Under the pieces are notes generated by a model, which saw only the letters and a program-made list of their open reading frames with translations, ran no database searches and was not told the origin of the DNA. A DNA stretch of 53,794 nt, taken from NCBI GenBank assembly GCA_964630305.1, contig CAZVTR010000013.1, positions 1 through 53,794 on the forward strand. Reading direction: 5' to 3'. Position 1 is the first letter of the stretch. Each line of letters begins with the position of its first letter. This DNA comes from JAKPPT01 sp964630305. Its GTDB lineage: Bacteria > Spirochaetota > Spirochaetia > Treponematales > UBA12059. Positions 18,248 to 26,888 of this stretch are shown here, in pieces. The position numbers and the translations under genes were made by a program.

Positions 18248-20071
18248 CTAACTCAATGTACCATCAATAGTTTGCAATGTATGCGTCAATAAAGCTAAAA
18301 GTTCAGACTCTATGCCGGGATTGTGCCCCTGAATATCTACCATGATTCTAAAGAGCGGTTCGGTTCCGGATTCTCGCATCCATATAAAACCAACTGGCGC
18401 AGTGCCACTTTTTAGTAAGAGCTTGAGCCCGCCTCTTCCAATTTCATTTTGTGCGGTAATTGGAAGTTCCATCATGCCTGAACTCTGTAAGACATCATAG
18501 GTTATGCTGCTAAACTGACTTGCCAGTATATTCTCTACAGTTTTGCAGAATTGCGGAAGTTTTAAGAAAAACTGCTGTTTAAGTTCAACAGGAGGTTTAT
18601 GCTTTATAGTGAGCGCTGCTCTGGTTTCAAAAACACTCGTGGTAGTCCATGCGGGCANNNNNNNNNNNNNNNNNNNNNNNNNNNNNNNNNNNNNNNNNNN
18701 NNNNNNNNNNNNNNNNNNNNNNNNNNNNNNNNNNNNNNNNNNNNNNNNNNNNNNNNNGCTAACTACATTGGCTTCTCCTGTTTCGGTGCGGAACACTGTT
18801 GCGCCAAAAACCTCTGCAATTGCTTCGATTCTGAGGCTTGTCGCATCATTACATACTACCGCAAGCTTTTTTCCTGGCTGCGCAGATGCAAGCTCAGATA
18901 ACACAGTGAGTGCGAATGACTCCTGCGCTTCAAGCGGCCTCGGTTTTTGCTGTTCTTCATCCCAAATAACTATATTCCCCCGATCGCCGTCACAGTCAGG
19001 GACATATCCCATGAGGATGGTATCGTCATGTTCATGTTCCCTCGCTAAAAGTTCTGCACAGTCTGTGAGTGATTCGCCTTCCGGAACTATTCTGTGGACA
19101 AAATGCCCAGGCACATTGTTAAACGGCAGATATGAGGCTCCAATGCTTGTGATAAAATTTTCATCAATCGAAAGACTTCTTGAAGATCCGTTGAGCTCAG
19201 CAATAATGCCTACATCATAGTTTTCTATTTCATCAGCATATGCATTAAAAACTGCTTCCTGCTCCTGCTGCCGCTCCAGGGGTACATTGGTAAAGACTTC
19301 CCGTGAAAATAAGAGGTAATCTGAAAGCGCCTGCCGCTTGACATGCGGCGCTGCAGTAAATACCGCACTCACAAGAGCAGGGTCAAGCGCAGTCATGAGT
19401 GAAGCAATATAATCTATATCGGCTTGAGTACAAGCATCTTTTTTAAGTTCTGCGATAAGCTGTTTTGCAATATCAGGCGAGAGCACTCCTCCGTCACACA
19501 GCCCAAACTTAATTCCATTATGCCCCGGCGGATTATGGCTTGCCGAAATATAGCAAAATCCATGTAGCTTCTGGTATGGTGCTGCTGCTTCCGCAGTACT
19601 GCCATTGTATCCCTCATAGTCCAGACTATACGCAACCACCCTACCTTGTGCAGCATGTTTCGCGCTGTGCATGTATACCGCTGCCATAATTTCTGGCGCG
19701 CTCATAATAAATCCATAGTGTACCGTAATGCCTCGTGCAAGAAATACTCGTATCATAGCATCGGCTAAAGCCGGTCCAGTGGGCCGCGTATCGATCCCAA
19801 GCATTATATGTACAGCTTCGCCAGGATAGTGCTGCTGCAGAAAATTTGCAAACACATGCGCCATTCTTCCGGCAATATAAACAGCACTCGGCGTCAGAGA
19901 AATTTCCATGTCATCATCGTGCCGGCCAAATACACCCCGCCACCCTGATGCTGATAAAATCAGTGAATTAAAAAATGTAGCGGCTTCTTCTGGAGTAGGC
20001 TTTTTCTCAAGCGGATTTTTATCAGGATCTCCCATATACATGGAAGTTCCTGGATGAATGCTGATGCTCAT
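18248..20071 (-). CDS. Phosphoglucomutase/phosphomannomutase family protein (interrupted by assembly gap)
   Basis: Alpha-D-phosphohexomutase, which moves phosphate between C1 and C6 of hexoses. The start ATG at 20071 has GGAGGT upstream and replaces an earlier in-frame ATG at 20086. Seen: catalytic serine loop YISASHNPPGHNGIK, metal loop YVPDCDGDRGN, and the C-terminal phosphate-binding loop RESGTEPLFR. A 100-N placeholder removes the sugar-binding stretch; flanking residues GEANVV and PAWTTTSVFE fit the family, where I would expect more than 33 residues between them, so the real gap is probably longer than drawn. It is the last gene of the flagellar operon, 39 bases after csrA, and might supply sugar phosphates for envelope or flagellin glycosylation (inference). 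Confidence 0.85.
   Translation of the reverse strand: MSISIHPGTSMYMGDPDKNPLEKKPTPEEAATFFNSLILSASGWRGVFGRHDDDMEISLTPSAVYIAGRMAHVFANFLQQHYPGEAVHIMLGIDTRPTGPALADAMIRVFLARGITVHYGFIMSAPEIMAAVYMHSAKHAAQGRVVAYSLDYEGYNGSTAEAAAPYQKLHGFCYISASHNPPGHNGIKFGLCDGGVLSPDIAKQLIAELKKDACTQADIDYIASLMTALDPALVSAVFTAAPHVKRQALSDYLLFSREVFTNVPLERQQEQEAVFNAYADEIENYDVGIIAELNGSSRSLSIDENFITSIGASYLPFNNVPGHFVHRIVPEGESLTDCAELLAREHEHDDTILMGYVPDCDGDRGNIVIWDEEQQKPRPLEAQESFALTVLSELASAQPGKKLAVVCNDATSLRIEAIAEVFGATVFRTETGEANVVSXXXXXXXXXXXXXXXXXXXXXXXXXXXXXXXXXXPAWTTTSVFETRAALTIKHKPPVELKQQFFLKLPQFCKTVENILASQFSSITYDVLQSSGMMELPITAQNEIGRGGLKLLLKSGTAPVGFIWMRESGTEPLFRIMVDIQGHNPGIESELLALLTHTLQTIDGTLS
18658..18757. other. Assembly gap, 100 N, inside phosphohexomutase gene
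   Basis: Exactly 100 N, the usual placeholder for a gap of unknown size. Coordinates on either side are therefore not true distances. Confidence 0.98.
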
Positions 20072-20110
20072 AGTACCTCCCTGCATTGCAGTGAGGTAAT
20101 AGTAATCGTT

Positions 20111-20338
20111 TTACTTTTTATGTGCAATATCGATGGAAGGAAGCTGTATACCACCCGATGCTGCAGCAAGCCTGTTCTGCTCTTGAATAGCATCATAGAG
20201 TTCTCTGCGGAAAACCTTGACATCGGAAGGAGCTTCAATGCCAAGCTTAACCTGATCACCCTTTACTTCGATGATAGTAATGGTTATCTGGTCCCCTATT
20301 TGGAGCTTTTCATTAATTTTTCGCGAAAGTATCAGCAT
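20111..20338 (-). CDS. csrA: Carbon storage regulator CsrA
   Basis: 75-residue RNA-binding regulator. MLILSRKINEKLQIGDQITITIIEVKG is the complete N-terminal half and VKLGIEAPSDVKVFRREL carries the conserved RNA-binding VxRxE-type end. It dimerises and binds GGA motifs in mRNA leaders. The gene begins two bases after the stop of fliW, whose product is known in other bacteria to bind and inhibit CsrA, linking flagellin level to translation. In spirochaetes CsrA influences motility and morphology. Confidence 0.96.
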   Translation of the reverse strand: MLILSRKINEKLQIGDQITITIIEVKGDQVKLGIEAPSDVKVFRRELYDAIQEQNRLAAASGGIQLPSIDIAHKK

Positions 20339-20340
20339 GG

Positions 20341-20787
20341 TTATTCCTTTTTAGCAGCAGCAAGTTCTGCAAGAATATCATGCTTGACACTCCAGCGAGG
20401 ATCTGCAAGCACAAGTTGTACGCCAAGCCGTGTTGTGCGTGAAATGAGCAATGGCCCCATAAGATTTGCAGTAACCGACCCGCCTCCAGGCGGAACTGTA
20501 ACGAGCACGAGCACAAGAGCATCCTCTGGTGTCTTTATGCCAAGCTGCGTTGTATATTCATCAGGCGCATCGATAGTATAATCTGGTCTAAACAGAAAAG
20601 GATCCAGTAAAATAAAATTGAGATCCGGTGTTTGCAGCGATTGCAGATAAAAATAAGGCTTTTGAGGCGCATCCAGTAAGGCATATTTTGTAAAATCTTC
20701 AAACCCTATTAAACCTGCAGGAAACGTAATAACCTGCCGTTCATCTATTGCAATTTCTCCCATTGTTTTTGTTTGTATTGTAAGCAT
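20341..20787 (-). CDS. fliW: Flagellar assembly factor FliW
   Basis: 148 residues, usual length. Family marks: ITFPAGLIGFEDFTKYAL near the N-terminus, LNFILLDPFLF in the middle and TVPPGGGSVTANLMGPLLIS in the C-terminal half. FliW binds flagellin and, when free, blocks CsrA. GGGGGAG ribosome site. It is placed between flgL and csrA as in Borrelia and Treponema. Confidence 0.95.
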   Translation of the reverse strand: MLTIQTKTMGEIAIDERQVITFPAGLIGFEDFTKYALLDAPQKPYFYLQSLQTPDLNFILLDPFLFRPDYTIDAPDEYTTQLGIKTPEDALVLVLVTVPPGGGSVTANLMGPLLISRTTRLGVQLVLADPRWSVKHDILAELAAAKKE

Positions 20788-20919
20788 AGCTCCCCCAATC
20801 GATGTAAAATAATTATAGCAAGTATTCTGCTGTATTCAAATAGAACAACCACTCATCCTGCTTATAAAGGTTACCCTTACTATTCACGCATACCATAGCA
20901 GGCAGTACCGATCATCGCA

Positions 20920-22155
20920 CTAGCGCAAGAAGTCAAGCAATGTCTGCGGTAGTACTTTGCCTGCCATACGCAGTGATGCTTCATGAGCATATTCCATCAT
21001 TTTATATTCGGTGATTGCCTGCGTTATATCAAGGTCTTTTTCATCGGCAAGGAGCTTAGTGACATCGGGGATTTCTTTATTAAGCCTCAATGCTGTGCTC
21101 TCAAGCCGCTCCATAACAGAACCAATCTGCGCAAGCCGTCTGTTCATATTATCCATTGCAGCGTCAATAGCGCCGAGCGCTCGTCCGCTTATTTCTGCCT
21201 GATTCCCGGTATAGAGTGCATTTCGGAGATTCATTACTACATCAAACAGGGAACCACCGGAAACTCGCGCTGTTACCGCATAATCATTCGGCACACCTGA
21301 CCCTGATAGAATACCTAAGTCGCGGAGCACAGTGCCGTTTTCGTCTAATTGTATTCGCCTGGATTCTGTTCCTTCAAGCACGAGCGTTGTATTAGACGGA
21401 TCAAGACTTGCTTTGACAGCGGCTCCCGAATCATTAATTTTTGCAATAATTGCATGAACCGTATCGCCTGGCTTAATCGCTATCTCCTGTCCGTTAATAA
21501 ATATTGATGAGCTTTCCAAAGCGCGAAAATTCGAAGCATTGACACTGCCTGCAACACGCTGACGCTCTGCCCAGAACACACTGTCCCCTGGTATATTCAT
21601 ATCGATGTAAGCATTTTCGGTTATTTCTGCTCTGGGGCTTGCAATTCCTCCCATATAGAGCACCTGTGAAACCACACTGTGTCCAGCTTCTGCTGTTTTA
21701 CCCATAACAGTGCGCCAGGGCTCTGTTCTGGATTTATCTCCTGCAAAAATAAAATCACCATCGGGACCGCGTGCATTAGCAATCTGCACAAGCTCTGCCA
21801 AAAGCTGATCGACTTCTTCTGCCATTGCCTGAGTATCGTGCTTGGTAAAGGTTCCGTTTGCTCCAGTCACAGCAAGTTCACGAATGCGCTGCATGATCTC
21901 CTGAGTCTGCCGCATGTAACCTTCAACAATGCGTGCACGGTCTTGAGCATACTGAACATTTTTTTCGTACCGGTTAAGCCGGAAAACAAACGAATCATAT
22001 CGTACAGCATGAGCCGCAGCCATAGGATCATCTCTTAAATTTTCAAGCCGTTCCTGGCGCGCAATTTTATTGGACATACTTGTCATAGCATCTTCCTTAC
22101 GTGCCAGCCAGAAACGCATATCATCATTCATCATGTTTGTGCTTACCCGTCTCAT
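20920..22155 (-). CDS. flgL: Flagellar hook-associated protein 3 (FlgL)
   Basis: 411-residue junction protein between hook and filament, secreted by the flagellar export system and located in the periplasm in spirochaetes. N-terminal MRRVSTNMMNDDMRFWLARKE and helical D0/D1 region with VRYDSFVFRLNRYEKN, then the ARIVEGYMRQTQEIMQRIRELAV block. The C-terminus ITEYKMMEYAHEASLRMAGKVLPQTLLDFL is typical of FlgL/flagellin ends. A middle segment (about 180-290) is the variable outer domain. AAAGGAG before ATG; 21 bases after flgK. Confidence 0.93.
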   Translation of the reverse strand: MRRVSTNMMNDDMRFWLARKEDAMTSMSNKIARQERLENLRDDPMAAAHAVRYDSFVFRLNRYEKNVQYAQDRARIVEGYMRQTQEIMQRIRELAVTGANGTFTKHDTQAMAEEVDQLLAELVQIANARGPDGDFIFAGDKSRTEPWRTVMGKTAEAGHSVVSQVLYMGGIASPRAEITENAYIDMNIPGDSVFWAERQRVAGSVNASNFRALESSSIFINGQEIAIKPGDTVHAIIAKINDSGAAVKASLDPSNTTLVLEGTESRRIQLDENGTVLRDLGILSGSGVPNDYAVTARVSGGSLFDVVMNLRNALYTGNQAEISGRALGAIDAAMDNMNRRLAQIGSVMERLESTALRLNKEIPDVTKLLADEKDLDITQAITEYKMMEYAHEASLRMAGKVLPQTLLDFLR

Positions 22156-22176
22156 GTTCAGTCTCCTTTACGCAGT

Positions 22177-23793
22177 TTAGACACCCATGCGGTTGATAAT
22201 CGTATCGAGCATTTGATCAAAGTGCTGAATGAACTTCGCTGCAGCTGCATAGCCGTGCTGAAACTTAATCATATTGGAAAGCTCTTCATCGATATTGACT
22301 CCAGAAATCGAATCCCGCATATCAGTAAGATTTTTCACAATACGCGCCTGTGTTTCTCCCATTCTATCAGCCTGCTCGCCCTTAAGTCCGATACGGCCCA
22401 CTGCATACGCAAAATATTCATCAAAGGTTCCCTGCTGGCCAACCATAACGGTACTTGAACGCAGTTTAGCTATAGCCAGCGCGGCATCACCATTTCCAAC
22501 TTCCGCAGGCCTGCCGTTTACTCCAAAACCAGCAGCAACATTAGTTATATCGCCCTTAATCTCCTTAGTTATCTCGATCCAGCCTGCAGGATGCGCAATA
22601 GGAGCAACCCCAAACGATGACCCATCGCGGAGCAGCGTAGCAGCATCTGCGCGTTCCCAGGAAAAGGCACCTTCAGCTCCGCTTGCATTGAGAATACCAG
22701 CATAGCCTACTAAAAACTCACCGCTGTCTTCCACTGATCGAATCACAAAATCGGGATTTGCAAGATTGTCACTTACTGTCCCTCGAAGTTCTAGCCTGCC
22801 ATCAAACGTAAGCCGAGCAGTAACCTCGGAACCGGAATTATTGATTCTGCTGATAATGTCGCCAACAGTATCGGTAGGTTTATACTCGATAGTAATTGGT
22901 CCCTGTGCTCCAGCAAGCCGGATGACGCCCGCAATACCTACCTGATCCTGCGCATTGAGTTTATTNNNNNNNNNNNNNNNNNNNNNNNNNNNNNNNNNNN
23001 NNNNNNNNNNNNNNNNNNNNNNNNNNNNNNNNNNNNNNNNNNNNNNNNNNNNNNNNNNNNNNNNNAGCACATGTCCGTCAACATGAACCATAAACTCGTT
23101 AGGATCTCGATTGTCTGTAGTAACCGGCACAAGCTGTCCAAGTTTTTCCACGAGGAGATCTCGTCTGTCATAGAGATCATTAGGATTGTCCCCCATGGCT
23201 TCCACTTTGACAATTTCTTCATTTAGTGCAGCAATTTGCCTTATATAAGTATTGACCTGTTTGACAGTCATTTGAATATCCTGCTCTGTCATATCACGGG
23301 TCGAAGCAAGCCGCTGGTATCGGGTATGAATAGAATCGAGCAGGGTTTTTGCGCGCTGGACAACAGCTTCCCGCTGAGGAAGTTCCGCAGGATGCAGTGA
23401 AAGTTCCTGCCAGGAGTCCCAAAACTTGTCCATCTGTGTCCGGACAGAAACCTCTGATGGTTCATTGTAAATTTGTTCGAGCATCAAAATATATTTATTT
23501 CTGGTATTCCAGTATCCCAAATCTCCCATTTGAGCAACAATACGCTGATCAAGCAGCGTGTCCCTCGCGCGGGAAATACGGAGGATGAGGGGACCCTGAC
23601 CAATCTGACCAGGTGTCTCTTCTCGGTTGAGATGCGGCATGTAGAGCGGAGACATGGTGCCTATTTCCACCCGCTGGCGGGAATAGCCTTCTGTCGAAGC
23701 ATTGGTAAGGTTGTGGCCAATGGTAACAAGTCCCTGCTGCTGGCTGATGAGGCCGCGCTTTCCAATTTCGATTCCTATAAAGGTTGATATCAT
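22177..23793 (-). CDS. flgK: Flagellar hook-associated protein 1 (FlgK), interrupted by assembly gap
   Basis: Hook-filament junction protein. N-terminal block STFIGIEIGKRGLISQQQGLVTIGHNLTNASTEGYSRQRVE is diagnostic, as is the C-terminal NMIKFQHGYAAAAKFIQHFDQMLDTIINRMG. A 100-N placeholder interrupts the middle after FMVHVDGHV; the next sequence (LNAQDQVGIAGVIRLAG) belongs to the variable domain, so the protein length of 538 is not reliable. TGGAGGA before the ATG. It is preceded by flgN (20 bases) and followed by flgL. Confidence 0.93.
   Translation of the reverse strand: MISTFIGIEIGKRGLISQQQGLVTIGHNLTNASTEGYSRQRVEIGTMSPLYMPHLNREETPGQIGQGPLILRISRARDTLLDQRIVAQMGDLGYWNTRNKYILMLEQIYNEPSEVSVRTQMDKFWDSWQELSLHPAELPQREAVVQRAKTLLDSIHTRYQRLASTRDMTEQDIQMTVKQVNTYIRQIAALNEEIVKVEAMGDNPNDLYDRRDLLVEKLGQLVPVTTDNRDPNEFMVHVDGHVXXXXXXXXXXXXXXXXXXXXXXXXXXXXXXXXXXNKLNAQDQVGIAGVIRLAGAQGPITIEYKPTDTVGDIISRINNSGSEVTARLTFDGRLELRGTVSDNLANPDFVIRSVEDSGEFLVGYAGILNASGAEGAFSWERADAATLLRDGSSFGVAPIAHPAGWIEITKEIKGDITNVAAGFGVNGRPAEVGNGDAALAIAKLRSSTVMVGQQGTFDEYFAYAVGRIGLKGEQADRMGETQARIVKNLTDMRDSISGVNIDEELSNMIKFQHGYAAAAKFIQHFDQMLDTIINRMGV
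22966..23065. other. Assembly gap, 100 N, inside flgK
   Basis: Second run of exactly 100 N. The true size of the missing sequence is unknown. Confidence 0.98.
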
Positions 23794-23812
23794 AGATTCC
23801 TCCAGCTCTCAG

Positions 23813-24310
23813 TTAGAGCGATGTGTCAATAACAATCGGCATGGCTTCGGCATGGCGGAGAGTACCCTTCTTTCCATACAGTTTCCCTTTTTGCTCAGGG
23901 AAAAGTTCATGCATAATTGCCCCTATCGATTCCGATGAACTCTGAGCAAAGGCTCTGAGTGTATCATTTTCAATTTTTGCCCGTGTTGCCATTATTTTAA
24001 TATTGAGCACTGCATCACGAATCATTGCGTTATATGGTTCCGGAATACAGGCTAAGAGTTCCTGCCTGGTAGCTGTACCAGGTAATCCAAAGGCATTGCA
24101 TAATCGTTCCCATGCCTGGCATCGATTTTTTTCGCATATATTTACAGTCTCTGCACACCGTGATGCTTTTTCATATGCTTCCTGCAGTAAAAGCCAATCC
24201 CTGTCAAAAATAGCGGTACGCATATCAGACTGTGCTGTAATAAACTCAGCAAGCGCACTGGATTCTTTAACGACACAACTAATAAAATAATGAATAAGAT
24301 CGGTATTCAT
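23813..24310 (-). CDS. flgN: FlgN-like flagellar chaperone
   Basis: 165 residues, mostly helical, no signal peptide. Position directly upstream of flgK, plus size and helix pattern (ALAEFITAQSDMRTAIFDRDWLLLQEAYEKA..., LNIKIMATRAKIENDTLRAFAQ), fit FlgN, the export chaperone for FlgK and FlgL. The start ATG at 24310 has GGAGGT upstream and replaces an in-frame start at 24322. Sequence identity to FlgN is low in all spirochaetes, so the call rests mainly on position. Confidence 0.7.
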   Translation of the reverse strand: MNTDLIHYFISCVVKESSALAEFITAQSDMRTAIFDRDWLLLQEAYEKASRCAETVNICEKNRCQAWERLCNAFGLPGTATRQELLACIPEPYNAMIRDAVLNIKIMATRAKIENDTLRAFAQSSSESIGAIMHELFPEQKGKLYGKKGTLRHAEAMPIVIDTSL

Positions 24311-24343
24311 GCTTACCTCCACAAGCCTGGCATTCCTTTGTTA

Positions 24344-24351
24344 CTATCGGC
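24344..24351 (-). promoter_or_regulatory. Possible sigma28 (FliA) -10 element of the flagellar operon
   Basis: GCCGATAG on the minus strand, 34 bases before the flgN start; the sigma28 -10 consensus is GCCGATAA. The matching -35 region (TCATTATT) is poor, so this is a candidate only. Late flagellar junction genes are typical sigma28 targets. Confidence 0.4.
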
Positions 24352-24389
24352 AGAGAAGCTACAATAATGAAGATTTTTTTTAGTAGTAC

Positions 24390-24418
24390 TTGATTTCAAT
24401 ACGGTGAAATGGTACAGT
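24390..24418 (+). promoter_or_regulatory. Sigma70-like promoter of the PUR-domain gene
   Basis: TTGATT (24390-24395), spacer of exactly 17, TACAGT (24413-24418), ending 23 bases before the ATG. Confidence 0.5.
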
Positions 24419-24441
24419 GACTTTAAAATAAGGGAAGGTGT

Positions 24442-24915
24442 ATGGGTATACGAGGAGAATTGTTTTCTCTCAAACTGGTTTGCGATGAGCGTACCTATTT
24501 TTTTAATGTAAAAGAAAACCGACTGGGTGATTTATTTCTTACCATTGTGGAAAGCAAGGAAAATGAACTCAACACCTACGAACGGCATTCAGTAGTAGTT
24601 TTTAAAGAAAATCTTGATGAGTTTTTGAGCCAGCTCAATAAAGCGGCAGAAACCATGAAAACCATCAAACCATCACAATATCCCAAAAGAATACCCCGCA
24701 AAACTGTTCTCGATGAAGACAACCCCTCTTCTCCAACAGCACAGAATAAAAAGCATATCGTTCGTATCAAAAAAAACCACGAGCAGTCACATGAGCATAA
24801 GAAAGTATCATCAAAGCCTCAAGCAGTAGTTTCTGTTCGCCATACTCAAACAAATGATGCTAATACCGATCAAAAAAAATTAGACAATGCTGAACATCCA
24901 AAAGCTCAAGAATAA
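24442..24915 (+). CDS. PUR-alpha-like nucleic-acid-binding protein (DUF3276)
   Basis: 157 residues. Residues 1-75 form one PUR repeat (GELFSLKLVCDERTYFFNVKENRLGDLFLTIVESK... FKENLDEFLSQLNKA), the single-domain type known in Bacteroidetes and spirochaetes; the Borrelia homologue BpuR binds DNA and RNA. The remaining 80 residues are basic, rich in Lys, Gln and His, and probably disordered. No signal peptide. The radical SAM gene follows after 11 bases, so the two are likely co-transcribed. GGAAGG before the ATG. Confidence 0.85.
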   Translation: MGIRGELFSLKLVCDERTYFFNVKENRLGDLFLTIVESKENELNTYERHSVVVFKENLDEFLSQLNKAAETMKTIKPSQYPKRIPRKTVLDEDNPSSPTAQNKKHIVRIKKNHEQSHEHKKVSSKPQAVVSVRHTQTNDANTDQKKLDNAEHPKAQE

Positions 24916-24926
24916 CAAACCAGTAT

Positions 24927-26888
24927 ATGGATAAGCCCTTTTGCCTGTTCATTCAGCCTCCTTTTACACAGCTATCCGCTCCCTACCCTGCTGTTTGGTA
25001 CTTAGCTGAATATGCATCACAGTATGGATATTCCTATGCTGTTCATGATGATTCTATAGCATGCATTGAATCGATTTTTTCCTCTAATGGACTTCGTGCA
25101 ATTTTTTCGCTGGCAGAAAAAAATCTAAAAGGCAAAAAACATCCAAACAAAGAAACCGAAAGACAAGTAAAACACTTTTTAGACAATCAAGACGCTTACT
25201 GCGCTGCAATAGATTCAGTTATCAAATTTTTACAGAATCAAAACCCTTCGTTTGGGACACGTCTGTGTCTCCATCACGGCATTCCTCAAGGCTGGCGGAC
25301 AAAACCGCTTGTACAAAACAACTCGCTCACACGAGATGATGCCTATGCAATTGCAACCGCAATGCTCAACGACCTTGCAGACTTCATTCGATACGCTGTT
25401 GATCCTCATTTTAACCTAATCCAATATGGGAGCAAAATACAGAGCTCTATACATGACTTCTCACAAATTGAATCGCAGCTTGAAACCAGTACACTTTTAC
25501 CCCTATTTTATAAACCACTACTCGAAAAACACTGCAGCTCGCTTGAGTCTCTGATCACCGATACTCAGATAATTATAGCTGGTATTTCACTTCCGTTCCC
25601 CGGGACCCTTGTCCCCGGGCTCTATGCCTGCAAAATTCTTAAAAGCATGTTTGGCCACCGTGTTGTTACGGTGCTCGGCGGCGGTTATGTTTCTACAGAA
25701 CTGCGTTCAATACAGCACACTGGCATATTTACCTATGCAGACTATCTTGCCTTTGATGCCGGATTTGGAGCGCTGCAATCAGTACTTGATGTTGTAGCTG
25801 CAAAAGCAAACACAAAAAGCACTATAGGTCTAGATAATTCACGGCTCATTTATTTAACTAAATCGTTAGACGCAAGCACGCTTGTTCCATCAACACTTAC
25901 ACAAAATACGGCACCTGTATACGATTCTCTGGAACGGGAAGCCATTAAAACCATACACCCTCGGTTCAAAGAACTTGAACCGAAACACTATTTGAGCATT
26001 GCGGACAGCCAGAATCCTATGCATCGTTTATGGAATGAAACTCTCTGGCTCAAATACCGCCTTGCGTATGGCTGTTACTGGCACCGCTGTGCTTTTTGTG
26101 ACACATCGCTGGATTATGTTAAAAATTATATACCTTCAGACACCAAAAGTCTTTTCCTGGCAATTAAAGATGCTGAACAAAACACTGGAATAACAGGCAT
26201 ACATTTTACCGATGAAGCTATGCCGCCAGCACTAGTGAAACGCTTTGCAGAATTCAATGAACAAAACCAATGCCGTTATACCTTTTGGGGAAATATACGA
26301 TTCGATCGCAGCTGGACACATGAACTCTGCAACTATTGTGCTGAACGAGGTCTTATCGCTGTATCAGGCGGCATTGAAATTGCAACTGGAAACGGCCTTC
26401 TCATGACTCAAAAAGGCTTTTCGCTTGATGAACTGATACGTACTCTATACAACTTGCGCTCAGCCGGAATTCTAGTGCATGCATATCTCATGTATGGTTT
26501 TCCCGGTCAAACGCATCAGAGCATTGCAGATTCTGCCGAAATTGTACGCGCTCTCTTTGCCTATGGGCTAATTACGAGCGCATTTTGGCATCGGTTTGTG
26601 CTGACAAAACACTCAACTTTATACTCAAATTATACTGTAGGCAATTGCTCATGGCTTAAGCCTAGACAGCGTTATACAAACTTTGCCGATAATGATCTGG
26701 ATTTTGAACACTCAAACTACGCTAATCCCTGGGATACAATTCTTGATATGAGCCTTACCGAATGGTCAGAATTTGGTAACACGCAAAAGCCTCTGAGTGC
26801 CTTTGCAAAAAAACTACCTGCCTATCCTCGCATTAATGGTTTGGAACATATCAAAAACATCATGCACGGCTTCCAGAATAAGCCATAA
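24927..26888 (+). CDS. Radical SAM enzyme with N-terminal B12-binding-like region
   Basis: 653 residues, cytoplasmic. Residues 1-290 resemble the cobalamin-binding fold of B12-type radical SAM proteins (FIQPPFTQLSAPYPAVWYLAEYA; AGISLPFPGTLVPGLYACKIL; VTVLGGGYVSTEL), without a DxHxxG motif. The radical SAM core follows from about 375; the iron-sulfur cysteines are C383, C388 and C391, a C-x4-C-x2-C spacing rather than the common C-x3-C-x2-C. Later core motifs are ITGIHFTDEAMPP, GIEIATGNGL and VHAYLMYGFPGQT. The reaction is unknown. No strong ribosome site; it follows the PUR gene by 11 bases and its last 29 bases overlap the converging cyclase gene. Confidence 0.8.
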   Translation: MDKPFCLFIQPPFTQLSAPYPAVWYLAEYASQYGYSYAVHDDSIACIESIFSSNGLRAIFSLAEKNLKGKKHPNKETERQVKHFLDNQDAYCAAIDSVIKFLQNQNPSFGTRLCLHHGIPQGWRTKPLVQNNSLTRDDAYAIATAMLNDLADFIRYAVDPHFNLIQYGSKIQSSIHDFSQIESQLETSTLLPLFYKPLLEKHCSSLESLITDTQIIIAGISLPFPGTLVPGLYACKILKSMFGHRVVTVLGGGYVSTELRSIQHTGIFTYADYLAFDAGFGALQSVLDVVAAKANTKSTIGLDNSRLIYLTKSLDASTLVPSTLTQNTAPVYDSLEREAIKTIHPRFKELEPKHYLSIADSQNPMHRLWNETLWLKYRLAYGCYWHRCAFCDTSLDYVKNYIPSDTKSLFLAIKDAEQNTGITGIHFTDEAMPPALVKRFAEFNEQNQCRYTFWGNIRFDRSWTHELCNYCAERGLIAVSGGIEIATGNGLLMTQKGFSLDELIRTLYNLRSAGILVHAYLMYGFPGQTHQSIADSAEIVRALFAYGLITSAFWHRFVLTKHSTLYSNYTVGNCSWLKPRQRYTNFADNDLDFEHSNYANPWDTILDMSLTEWSEFGNTQKPLSAFAKKLPAYPRINGLEHIKNIMHGFQNKP

